Assembly (NCBI GenBank): GCA_017303335.1
Contig: JAFLBK010000002.1
Span: 558,001-622,000, forward strand
DNA: 64,000 nucleotides
Origin: Chitinophagales bacterium
GTDB lineage: Bacteria > Bacteroidota > Bacteroidia > Chitinophagales > Chitinophagaceae
Direction of reading: 5' to 3'
A model generated the notes under the pieces. The model saw only the letters and a program-made list of their open reading frames with translations. It made no database searches and was not told the DNA's origin. Of the stretch, positions 15,653 through 23,015 are shown one piece after another. Positions within the stretch are counted from its first letter, which is position 1, and every line of letters begins with the position of its first letter. Position numbers and translations under genes: made by a program.

Positions 15653-16477
15653 CTATTGCTGTAATAAATGACTCACACGACTGTAGTCAATACTTATTTT
15701 TTTACCGGTCTTGTACTCCCGTAAATTGATCTTGTACAGGTGGTTCGACAACTCGGCTTCGTACAGTCTTATCTTCAGCCCTAGCTCTTTGATCAGCCCG
15801 GCATAATATGCTTTCCGCGACTGCTCCATCTTTGCCCCGAAAATGATCCCTGCAAGCGCTTCGGCCTCGAATGAATAAGCCCCTTCGCCGTCTATTTTCA
15901 CGCCCCGCCATTCAAGTTCGTATTTCCAGTGGGCTGACTTCGTGGTGATGATCTTCACGGTTTCTTCCAGGATATACTTCGATATATCCACTTCGGCGAT
16001 CGAATCGGAATATATGATCGGGTTCACCCGGGTGAACATTTTGTCTTTGGTTACATCAAACATCAGGCAAACGCCCTGGTGACAATTGGCGTAATGCGCC
16101 CACATCAATATGTTATCAGGGATGGCCGTAAGGCAGACTATCCCGATTTCCCCGAGCATATCTTTAAAGATATCCTCGATCATGGGATAAAGCTCTTGCC
16201 CGGATACACGCCTTTTGACTGACAGGCTAAAAGCAAAATAGAAATCATGGATCTGTTTTTTGGGAATCCGTTTTAGTTTGTACCGCAGCTCAAAAGGGTC
16301 ATTGAAGCGCAGATAATTTGCGTAGAACAATTTGTTTTCCCGTAACAGGTTCTCCAAGTACGGGTTGTCGTTGTGAAACTTGAACAGGATATTGGGCTGC
16401 AATACCTTGTTTACCAGGTAGGCGGTACTGTGTTCCCCGAATTTTTCTTCGATGCTTCGTTTGTCATGTGGGTTCAT
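15653..16477 (-). CDS. DUF2971 domain protein
   Basis: A 274-residue cytosolic protein. ILFKFHNDNPYLENLLRENKLFYANYLRFNDPFELR near the start and ILMWAHYANCHQGVCLMFDV in the middle are the DUF2971 signature (residues roughly 28-65 and 125-145). The family is widespread in accessory DNA, and some members occur in abortive-infection or toxin contexts, but no activity is established that I can rely on. The gene stands alone among repeats, which fits an accessory gene. It could equally be a metabolic or stress protein. Confidence 0.8.
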   Translation of the reverse strand: MNPHDKRSIEEKFGEHSTAYLVNKVLQPNILFKFHNDNPYLENLLRENKLFYANYLRFNDPFELRYKLKRIPKKQIHDFYFAFSLSVKRRVSGQELYPMIEDIFKDMLGEIGIVCLTAIPDNILMWAHYANCHQGVCLMFDVTKDKMFTRVNPIIYSDSIAEVDISKYILEETVKIITTKSAHWKYELEWRGVKIDGEGAYSFEAEALAGIIFGAKMEQSRKAYYAGLIKELGLKIRLYEAELSNHLYKINLREYKTGKKISIDYSRVSHLLQQ

Positions 16478-16537
16478 GTCGGTTAAATCGTTTTAGAGGC
16501 TTTAGGCATTGCCGGGTTGTAGGTTTGTTAGCTGCAA

Positions 16538-16582
16538 CCGCAACGTCCCTAACCAACGCTCAAGCCGGGGGAGACGTTGCGG
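16538..16582. repeat. Inverted repeat in a gene-free interval
   Basis: CCGCAACGTC (16538-16547) pairs perfectly with GACGTTGCGG (16573-16582) around a 25-nt loop. The surrounding gap (16478-16967) also holds a degenerate copy of the TTAAATCGTTTTAG...GGGTTGT dispersed repeat (about 16480-16522), AT-rich DNA and the heptamer array; I see no gene in it. Confidence 0.6.
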
Positions 16583-16848
16583 GGAAGAGGAATTTGTCAT
16601 GATGGATTATATTTTTAGTCTTTTGCTTTTTTATATAAAACGAATTCACTTGTATAGCGATATAAACTTTCAATTCAGTACATTGTTTGTCATCTTCTTG
16701 TAAGCAAAATGTTGGAAAGTAAACATCGAAAAAAGAAAACTAATAACATTCATCCGCAGATCAATCAAATGCTTGGCAGGGTGCCCGGGCGGGCTGGGGT
16801 AAGATAGGGCGGAAAAAATTACTGTGCAAGTATTTGGGATGTTGGATG

Positions 16849-16932
16849 CCAGATTCCAGATACCAGATTCCAGTATCGAGTATCCGGCATCCGGCATCCG
16901 GTGTCCGGCATCCTGTATCTGGTATCCTGCAT
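16849..16932. repeat. Heptanucleotide tandem repeat array (12 units)
   Basis: Twelve consecutive 7-mers with no gap: CCAGATT, CCAGATA, CCAGATT, CCAGTAT, CGAGTAT, three CCGGCAT plus one CCGGTGT, CCTGTAT, CTGGTAT, CCTGCAT. The consensus is CCNGNAT. The array ends 35 bases before the ATG of the next gene. It resembles short tandemly repeated heptamer elements known from other bacteria. Confidence 0.85.
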
Positions 16933-16967
16933 TGCTTTAGCCCTTACCTTTGCCCCAGTTTATTATT

Positions 16968-17372
16968 ATGGCTTTACGATTACTACACTGGCTGGGCCTG
17001 GCGGCCTGCATCGCACTCATCGTTTCCTGTTTCATGCCCTGGGCGCATTTCGCCGATGCTTCCATACCCACCGAGGCGGAACGTACATTCACGGGCTTCT
17101 TCAGCTACAAAAATTTTTACGGCAAACCGGGTAAGATGCTGGTGGCGCTTTCGGCGGTCATCTTCGTTTTCATGCTCATCCCGAAAGTATGGGCCAAGCG
17201 TACCAATCTTTTTCTCGCGGCCCTTGTCATCGCCTATGCCGTTACCAACTACATACGCTACGGCTCCTGCTACAACAACTACTGCCCGCAGCGGCTCTGG
17301 GGCCTCTACCTCATGTTGGGCGCTGCCATTGTAATGATGATCGCGGCGATGTTCCCGAAAGGAAAGTTGTAA
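16968..17372 (+). CDS. Four-helix membrane protein, unknown function
   Basis: A 134-residue protein (MALRLLHWLGLAACIALIVSCF) with about four hydrophobic helices and a short polar loop carrying PTEAERTFTGFFSYKNFYGKPGK. Cysteines cluster in YGSCYNNYCPQRL between helices 3 and 4. I recognise no family. I use the ATG at 16968; the in-frame TTG six codons upstream is less likely. Its leader contains the heptamer array. The gene is convergent with glnS. Confidence 0.6.
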   Translation: MALRLLHWLGLAACIALIVSCFMPWAHFADASIPTEAERTFTGFFSYKNFYGKPGKMLVALSAVIFVFMLIPKVWAKRTNLFLAALVIAYAVTNYIRYGSCYNNYCPQRLWGLYLMLGAAIVMMIAAMFPKGKL

Positions 17373-17489
17373 GTGATAAGTAGTAAGTCATAAGTTGTAT
17401 GGATGCGGATCTGTGATAAGAAATTTACAGCCTGCTTAACACCACCTATAACATAGACCTTAAAACTTATTACTTATAACCTAGAACTC

Positions 17490-19151
17490 CTAACCCTTCT
17501 TCGCTTCCTTCGCCCAGGCATCCTTTAGTGTTACCGTGCGGTTGAATACCAACTTGTTTTCCGTAGAATCTTTATCCAAACAGAAATAGCCCTTGCGGAT
17601 GAACTGGTAGCGGTCGTCCAGGCGGGCCTTCGTTAGCGAGGGTTCTATATACGCGGCACGAATCACTTCGAGTGAGTTGGGGTTGATCGTGTCTTTGAAA
17701 TCGCCTTCGGCATCCATCGGGTTCTCCATCGTAAAGAGGCGGTCGTACAAACGCACTTCGGCCTCTGCCGCGTGGGCTGCGCTTACCCAGTGAATGGTTC
17801 CTTTTACACTGATGCTGCCGTCATCCATCCCGCTTTTGGTTTGCGGGAAATAGCTGCAATGTATCTCGGTGATGTTGCCGTTGCCGTCTTTTACAAAACT
17901 ATCGCACTGCACAATATAGGCGCTCTTCAAACGCACCATCGCCCCGGGCGCCAGGCGGAACCATTTTTTGGCAGGCACTTCCATAAAATCTTCCCGCTCG
18001 ATCCAGAGTTCCTTGCTGAAGGGTACGATGCGGGTGCCCATGCTTGCATCCGGACCGTTCTCGGTGGTCAGTTCTTCCACCTTGCCGTCTTCATAATTAT
18101 CAATGATCAGTTTCACGGGATCGAGAACGGCCATCACGCGGCGGGCGGTTTTATTCAGGTCTTCGCGGAGGCAGAATTCCAACAAGCTCAGGTCGATGAA
18201 GTTCTCCCGCTTGGCGATGCCGATGCGGTCGCAGAAATCGCGGATGGCGGCGGCGGTGTATCCCTTGCGGCGGAAGGCGCTGATGGTGGGCATGCGGGGA
18301 TCGTCCCATCCCGTAACATGTCCTTCGTTCACCAGTTGCAGCAGGCGGCGCTTGCTCATCACGGTATAGGTCATGTTGAGGCGTGCGAACTCGTACTGGT
18401 GCGAGGGGAATATCTCCAGTTTCTCGATCAGCCAGTCGTACAACTCACGGTGCGGTATGAATTCGAGGGTGCAGATGGAGTGGGTGATGTTTTCGATGCT
18501 GTCGCTCTGCCCGTGTGCGAAGTCGTACATGGGGTAGATGCACCATTTGTCGCCGGTGCGGTGATGGTGCGCATGCTTGATGCGGTAGAGGATGGGGTCT
18601 CGCATGAGCATGTTGGGATGGGCCATGTCGATCTTCGCCCGCAATACTTTTTCACCGTCTTGGTATTTGCCGGCCTTCATATCGGCGAAGAGTTGGAGGT
18701 TTTCCTCGATGGTCCGGCTGCGGTAGCGGTTGTCTTTGCCCGGTTCGGTGGGCGTTCCTTTCAGGGCCGCTATTTCGTCGGAGGAAGAGTCGTCGACATA
18801 GGCAAGTTCTTTCCCGATGAGTTTCACCGCGTATTCGTAAAGTGTATCAAAATAATCGGAGGCGTAGAATTCGTTGGCCCATTCGAAGCCGAGCCAGCGG
18901 ATATCGTCTTTGATGCTGTCTACGTATTCGGTGTCTTCGGTAACGGGGTTGGTATCGTCGAAGCGAAGGTTGGTCTTGCCGCCGTATTTGATGCCCAGTC
19001 CGAAATTAAGGCAGATGCTTTTGGCATGGCCGATATGGAGGTAGCCGTTGGGTTCGGGCGGAAAGCGGGTAAGGATGCTTTTGTACTTGCCGTTCTTCAG
19101 GTCTTCTTCTATGATCTCCTCAATGAAATTGAGGCTTTTTTCTTCGCTCAT
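17490..19151 (-). CDS. glnS: Glutaminyl-tRNA synthetase
   Basis: A 553-residue class I synthetase that charges tRNA-Gln with glutamine. The HIGH motif is at residues 39-42 ([12 protein letters not shown]) and the KMSKS equivalent is VMSKRRLL (Met265-Lys267), the form seen in Gln[17 protein letters not shown] and the C-terminal anticodon-binding beta-barrels ([16 protein letters not shown]) are present, and the length matches bacterial GlnRS. A TAAATTTG -7 box lies 20 bases upstream. GlnRS rather than non-discriminating GluRS is favoured by the [22 protein letters not shown] block. Confidence 0.95.
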   Translation of the reverse strand: MSEEKSLNFIEEIIEEDLKNGKYKSILTRFPPEPNGYLHIGHAKSICLNFGLGIKYGGKTNLRFDDTNPVTEDTEYVDSIKDDIRWLGFEWANEFYASDYFDTLYEYAVKLIGKELAYVDDSSSDEIAALKGTPTEPGKDNRYRSRTIEENLQLFADMKAGKYQDGEKVLRAKIDMAHPNMLMRDPILYRIKHAHHHRTGDKWCIYPMYDFAHGQSDSIENITHSICTLEFIPHRELYDWLIEKLEIFPSHQYEFARLNMTYTVMSKRRLLQLVNEGHVTGWDDPRMPTISAFRRKGYTAAAIRDFCDRIGIAKRENFIDLSLLEFCLREDLNKTARRVMAVLDPVKLIIDNYEDGKVEELTTENGPDASMGTRIVPFSKELWIEREDFMEVPAKKWFRLAPGAMVRLKSAYIVQCDSFVKDGNGNITEIHCSYFPQTKSGMDDGSISVKGTIHWVSAAHAAEAEVRLYDRLFTMENPMDAEGDFKDTINPNSLEVIRAAYIEPSLTKARLDDRYQFIRKGYFCLDKDSTENKLVFNRTVTLKDAWAKEAKKG

Positions 19152-19170
19152 CGTAATTCAGTTAAGGGGG

Positions 19171-19178
19171 CAAATTTA
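19171..19178 (-). promoter_or_regulatory. Candidate -7 box for glnS
   Basis: Minus-strand TAAATTTG matches TAnnTTTG exactly and lies 20 bases before the glnS ATG; no good -33 TTTG is visible. Confidence 0.45.
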
Positions 19179-19210
19179 CGGTATGTAAGCTAATTGTGTA
19201 AGCATATATC

Positions 19211-19286
19211 CCATTGTCATTCTGAACGAAAGCGAAGAATCTCAAACATGGGAACCAGATGCTTCGTTCCTCAGCATGACAAAAAG
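19211..19286. repeat. Dispersed TCATTCTGA...CAGCATGACA repeat
   Basis: CATTGTCATTCTGAACG, GCGAAGAATCTC and AGATGCTTCGTTCCTCAGCATGACA form an imperfect inverted unit of a kind common between genes in many Bacteroidota genomes. It fills the gap between glnS and the DUF1003 gene. Confidence 0.6.
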
Positions 19287-19292
19287 GAGATA

Positions 19293-19703
19293 TTATCGGC
19301 TTTTCATATCTTCCAGCATCTTGATGATCTTATCCAGTTTCTCGGTTTCGATCTTGTTGAGCTGGATCTGCAGCGCTTCGATCTCGAGTTTGGCTTCCTG
19401 GTTGGTGCGGTAATCTTCGAGGGCCTGCATGCGGTCGCGTTCGCCCTGGCGGTTCTGGCTCATCATGATGATGGGCGCCGCGTAGGCCGCCTGGGTCGAG
19501 AAGATGAGGTTGAGCAGGATGAAGGGGTAGGCATCCCAGTGGTAGAAGAATCCCACCACGTTGAGCGCCATCCACAGCAGCACGAAGATGGTTTGCCAGA
19601 TGATGAAGCGCCAGGAACCCATGCCGTTGGCCACCCAATCGGCGAGTCGTTGTCCTACGCTAAGGGATTCGGTGTGTTTATCGAGCCAGGTTTTTGCAGA
19701 CAT
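19293..19703 (-). CDS. DUF1003 family membrane protein
   Basis: A 136-residue protein with the family hallmark: RLADWVANGMGSWRFIIWQTIFVLLWMALNV, then YPFILLNLIFSTQAAYAAPIIMMSQNRQGERDR, and a basic coiled-coil tail (KLEIEALQIQLNKIETEKLDKIIKMLEDMKSR). DUF1003 proteins have two membrane helices and an unknown role. It lies between two repeat-rich gaps and is likely transcribed alone. Confidence 0.88.
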   Translation of the reverse strand: MSAKTWLDKHTESLSVGQRLADWVANGMGSWRFIIWQTIFVLLWMALNVVGFFYHWDAYPFILLNLIFSTQAAYAAPIIMMSQNRQGERDRMQALEDYRTNQEAKLEIEALQIQLNKIETEKLDKIIKMLEDMKSR

Positions 19704-19843
19704 GGGAGTGGGTTTTGGTGATGAAGAAAAATTAGCGGTATAAAAGTACTGTATGGGGAATTATAAATTAAAAATTAGGAATTAAGAATAAGGAATAGAG
19801 GCTAAACCTCAAACCTCAAACTTCAAACATCCTACCCCTCCAT

Positions 19844-19864
19844 GGTCAGACGAACCGTCAAACC
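19844..19864. repeat. GTCTGAC direct-repeat element, reverse orientation
   Basis: GGTCAGACG, AAC, CGTCAAACC, the reverse complement of the element, with the usual flanks: CCAT on one side and ACAACCCTGCAATG on the other. It lies between the DUF1003 and desaturase genes, inside a 243-base gap with no gene. Confidence 0.7.
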
Positions 19865-19946
19865 ACAACCCTGCAATGACGGTCCGCAATAAAAAAAGCG
19901 CCCATAGAGGACGCTTCATTCTTAAATTTTAATTCTTCATTTCTCC

Positions 19947-21014
19947 TCACACTCTTCCCATCCGCTTCAGGTGCGATACATGCGAAACGATGGCATGGCG
20001 CATCCGGCGGTGTTCGATGTACCGGATACCATACTCTTCGCAGGTTTGTTTGATGATCTTGCTGATGGCAGGATAGTGTATGTGCGATATTTTAGGGAAG
20101 AGGTGGTGTTCGATCTGGAAATTCAATCCACCCACGAGCCAGCTGATGAGCCTGTTCCGGGTGGCGAAGTTGGCGGTGGTTTTCAGTTGATGCAGGGCCC
20201 ATTCTTCTTCGATCTTATTGCTGTCGGCCGGAACAGGGAAGGCTGTTTCTTCCACGGTATGGGCCAGCTGGAATACAATACTCAGTACAAATCCCGCTAC
20301 AAACGCGATGGTCAGGAAACCTACCAGCCAGGGGAGGAATCCCACCAGCATGATCGGCAATACCACCATCATGAACAGGTAACCGGCCTTGGCGATCCAG
20401 AAAGCGACGTGTTCGAAGATGCTCATCTTCTTGATGGGCACCACGCCTACCTTGCGGCGGAAGTATTTCGCGTAGTCCGACTTAAACACCCAAACCAGCA
20501 GCAGCAGGGAATACAATACCCAGAAATAATAATGCTGGAAGCGGTGCAGGAAATATTTTTTCTGCGAGCTGCACATGCGCAGCATCGGTTTGATCTCGAT
20601 ATCATCGTCTACGCCATCGATGTTGGTGTAGGTATGGTGTACGATATTGTGCTTGTTGTTCCAGATGATGGCGCTGGCGCCGAGGGCATTCACGGAGAAG
20701 GCGGCGATGTAGTTCCAGAATTTGCTGTCGCTGAAAGATCCGTGGCCGCCGTCGTGCATGACGTTGAAGCCGATGGCCGCGGTAAGTCCGCCCATGACGA
20801 TGCATTCGAGTACCGCCACCCAGGCAACGGGTGTAAAGAACAGCACGTGCACGTAGAGGGCGATGTAGGCGGTCCAGAACAAGATGGCCTTGAAATAGAG
20901 ATTGAAATTGCCGGTGATGGATTTCCTGGTTTCGGTAAAGTAGTCGTTTACCCTTTTTTTGAGTTCCTGATGAAAGGCGGTGCCGTTCACGTTTAAGAAT
21001 TTGGGAGCGTTCAT
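19947..21014 (-). CDS. Membrane fatty acid (acyl-CoA/phospholipid) desaturase
   Basis: A 355-residue integral membrane di-iron desaturase. Three histidine boxes are intact: HDGGH (residues 87-91), HNIVHH (122-127) and QIEHH in NFQIEHHLFPKISHIHYP. The Q in the third box is typical of front-end desaturases of the linoleoyl-CoA/delta-6 type, although no cytochrome b5 domain is present. Four to six hydrophobic segments flank the boxes. I use the ATG at 21014, since the upstream extension is a basic, unrelated leader. It probably tunes membrane fluidity, and may be transcribed with bshB1 just upstream. Confidence 0.9.
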   Translation of the reverse strand: MNAPKFLNVNGTAFHQELKKRVNDYFTETRKSITGNFNLYFKAILFWTAYIALYVHVLFFTPVAWVAVLECIVMGGLTAAIGFNVMHDGGHGSFSDSKFWNYIAAFSVNALGASAIIWNNKHNIVHHTYTNIDGVDDDIEIKPMLRMCSSQKKYFLHRFQHYYFWVLYSLLLLVWVFKSDYAKYFRRKVGVVPIKKMSIFEHVAFWIAKAGYLFMMVVLPIMLVGFLPWLVGFLTIAFVAGFVLSIVFQLAHTVEETAFPVPADSNKIEEEWALHQLKTTANFATRNRLISWLVGGLNFQIEHHLFPKISHIHYPAISKIIKQTCEEYGIRYIEHRRMRHAIVSHVSHLKRMGRV

Positions 21015-21045
21015 GAAATTATGCTTGAATTTAATGGTGATCGTT

Positions 21046-21774
21046 TTAGGTGTTCTCTTTAATGAATGAATCAAAGTTACGGAAGCCGATCATTTTATCG
21101 GATATGAATCCTTCCGCGTATTTCACCCCGATCATCTTGCCGAACCACTTGTGGCGGTAAACCACGCTGTCGAGGAAATCGGGGGTGGAGATATAGGTGG
21201 ATGGCCCTTCCATATCCCCGGTATGAAACTGTGTTTTGTAGGCTTTTATTGCTTCGATCTTCTGGTCGAATACATCGGTGATGTCGATCACGAAGTCGGG
21301 CTGCAGCATCCGGTCCTGGATATAGCGGAACACGTATTTCGGCCGCCAGGCTGCCTGGGGCTTCCCGTTCATTTCGGTACTGATCTTCATCAGGCCCGAC
21401 AGGAAGGCGGCATCGCACACGAGGTTCGATGAGCGTCCGTGATCGGGGTGGCGGTCGAACGGCGCGTTGCAAAGGATGATATCGGGCTGGTGGCTGCGGA
21501 TGGCGCTGATGACCCTGCGCTGGTGCGTTTCGTCGTTCAGGAAGAACCCGTCGGCCATCTGCAGGTTGCTGCGCAGGTCCACACCCAGGATGCGGGCGGC
21601 TTCGGCGGCTTCAACCCGGCGGGTTTCGGAGGTACCCCGGGTGCCCAGTTCACCCTCCGTAAGGTCGATGATACCCGTATGTTTGCCGTTCTTTTTCTCC
21701 ACCAGCAGGGCGCCGGCACAGCTGAGTTCCACATCATCGGGATGAACGCCGAAGGCAAGGACGTCTAACTTCAT
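21046..21774 (-). CDS. bshB1: Bacillithiol biosynthesis deacetylase BshB1
   Basis: A 242-residue LmbE/PIG-L zinc hydrolase. The zinc site is HPDD (residues 11-14, in AFGVHPDDVELSCAG) with HPDH at 109-112; the LTEGELGTRGT segment is characteristic of BshB1. It deacetylates GlcNAc-malate in the synthesis of bacillithiol, the low-molecular-weight thiol of many Bacteroidota. No other bsh gene is in the window. It precedes the desaturase in the same direction with a 31-base gap. Confidence 0.9.
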   Translation of the reverse strand: MKLDVLAFGVHPDDVELSCAGALLVEKKNGKHTGIIDLTEGELGTRGTSETRRVEAAEAARILGVDLRSNLQMADGFFLNDETHQRRVISAIRSHQPDIILCNAPFDRHPDHGRSSNLVCDAAFLSGLMKISTEMNGKPQAAWRPKYVFRYIQDRMLQPDFVIDITDVFDQKIEAIKAYKTQFHTGDMEGPSTYISTPDFLDSVVYRHKWFGKMIGVKYAEGFISDKMIGFRNFDSFIKENT

Positions 21775-21890
21775 CGGGGTTTTATTAATTGTGGTGCAAG
21801 TTAGTTGTTTTCACCGTTCAATTTGTAGTACAAAATGTATAAGTGGGGGAGATTGTACAAGGATTAACAGCAATGGCTTAAACAGGTGGA

Positions 21891-22541
21891 TTATATGCCC
21901 TTGTACGGACCGCTGGGTATGTAATTATAACCATAAACCCGGCAGAAATCGCGGACAAAGTACTCGATCATCTGGTCTTCGCCGGAAGCGTCGTAGGGTT
22001 GTTTGAGGTTGCTGCTGAAGAAAAAAGCGACGGTCTGGTAGAAACGGGCGGTCAGTCCCCCCTTATAGTCTTTGATGATCTCGTAACAGTTATTGCCGGT
22101 TTCGCGGTTGATGAGTTTCATCAGCACTTTGCCCTGGTAGATGGACAGGTTGGTGAGCGGGTCGGTGAATTCTTTCTTGAGTTCTTTTTCCCGGGATTTG
22201 ATATACTTCCTGCGTTCGGCCTTATCGGTAACGCCCTCGAGGTGTGCGTTGATATCGTTGAGTACCTGCCCGGCCTTTACGGCGTAGGGATAGCACACGT
22301 ACACGGCATTGCGCAGTCGTGCGTATTGTTTGGCCAGCGATTGCCTTCCCGGCGGGTACTTGCTGTAGAGAAAAACATAGTCGAGATCCTTGGCTTCGAT
22401 GGTATCGCCCTGGTAGATGATGGCTTTTACGGTAAGTGTGTCGTTGATGCCGGTGCCGGTTTGCGCCTCGCTTTTGCCGATAAGAACAAACAGCGCCAGC
22501 AGGAGGGTACCTAATTTTGTATGGATTAAAGGCTTTTGCAC
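21891..22541 (-). CDS. DUF4294 domain protein
   Basis: A 216-residue exported protein with a signal peptide ending in GKSEAQ. The DUF4294 signature is clear: DLDYVFLYSKYPPGRQSLAKQYARLRNAVYVCYPYAVKAG, then KSREKELKKEFTDPLTNLSIYQGKVLMKLINRETGNNCYEIIKDYKGG. The family is restricted to Bacteroidota and uncharacterised. The gene is divergent from the lipoprotein gene, with 45 bases between their starts. Confidence 0.88.
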   Translation of the reverse strand: MQKPLIHTKLGTLLLALFVLIGKSEAQTGTGINDTLTVKAIIYQGDTIEAKDLDYVFLYSKYPPGRQSLAKQYARLRNAVYVCYPYAVKAGQVLNDINAHLEGVTDKAERRKYIKSREKELKKEFTDPLTNLSIYQGKVLMKLINRETGNNCYEIIKDYKGGLTARFYQTVAFFFSSNLKQPYDASGEDQMIEYFVRDFCRVYGYNYIPSGPYKGI

Positions 22542-22586
22542 GGCTTCCGTAAATTTACAATTAAGACCGTCATTTTATACCATTCG

Positions 22587-23015
22587 ATGCGTAAAGTAAC
22601 CGTAAACAGCCTGTTTTATTGCGCATTTTTCCTGTTTTTGGGCTGCCGGCAGGGTAAAAAAGCCGATTCCGGCCCCGACCTGCCGGCCCTGCGCTATGCC
22701 GATTCGCTCTCCGAAGCCCGGATCGACTCGGCCTATACAGCCATCCGAAGCGGTTGCGATACGATCGTGAAACAGAAAGCGCCATGGCTGGCCGATTCCC
22801 TGGTGAAGGACAGCAATTACCTGCAACGGTACTTTGCCCGGCTGAAACCCTATACCGATGCCGATGAAAAAGTGGAACGGGTGGTGCGGCAGCTACTGGC
22901 CGATTGTGATTCTAGTTTGCTAAGAGAAACATATAGAATAGCCCGGCTGCAGAAGCGATCAAAGCCAGCGTCCCGAACAAAGGCGAAAGTTTCGCACGCT
23001 GCACGGCGCTCATGA
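22587..23015 (+). CDS. Small lipoprotein whose 3' end overlaps the heme lyase gene
   Basis: A 142-residue protein with a lipoprotein signal (FYCAFFLFLGC) and a helical body (YADSLSEARIDSAYTAIRSGCD, DADEKVERVVRQLLADC). I start at ATG 22587, which places the lipobox normally. The frame runs 104 bases into the convergent heme lyase gene, and the tail encoded there (QKRSKPASRTKAKVSHAARRS) is basic and unlike the acidic body. A native stop was probably lost, or the tail is a genuine late extension. Function unknown. Confidence 0.6.
   Translation: MRKVTVNSLFYCAFFLFLGCRQGKKADSGPDLPALRYADSLSEARIDSAYTAIRSGCDTIVKQKAPWLADSLVKDSNYLQRYFARLKPYTDADEKVERVVRQLLADCDSSLLRETYRIARLQKRSKPASRTKAKVSHAARRS

Noticed and set aside
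16849..16932. Possible CRISPR array
   Set aside because: The unit is only 7 bp with no spacers, and no cas genes are near; it is a simple tandem repeat.
16834..17334. 166-codon frame running through the heptamer array into the next gene
   Set aside because: Its first part is the tandem repeat translated, and it overlaps the better membrane-protein frame.
17772..19193. 473-codon plus-strand open frame opposite glnS
   Set aside because: Antisense to an intact synthetase with both catalytic motifs; the composition is artefactual.
19971..20996. 341-codon frame opposite the desaturase
   Set aside because: Antisense shadow of a gene with three intact histidine boxes.
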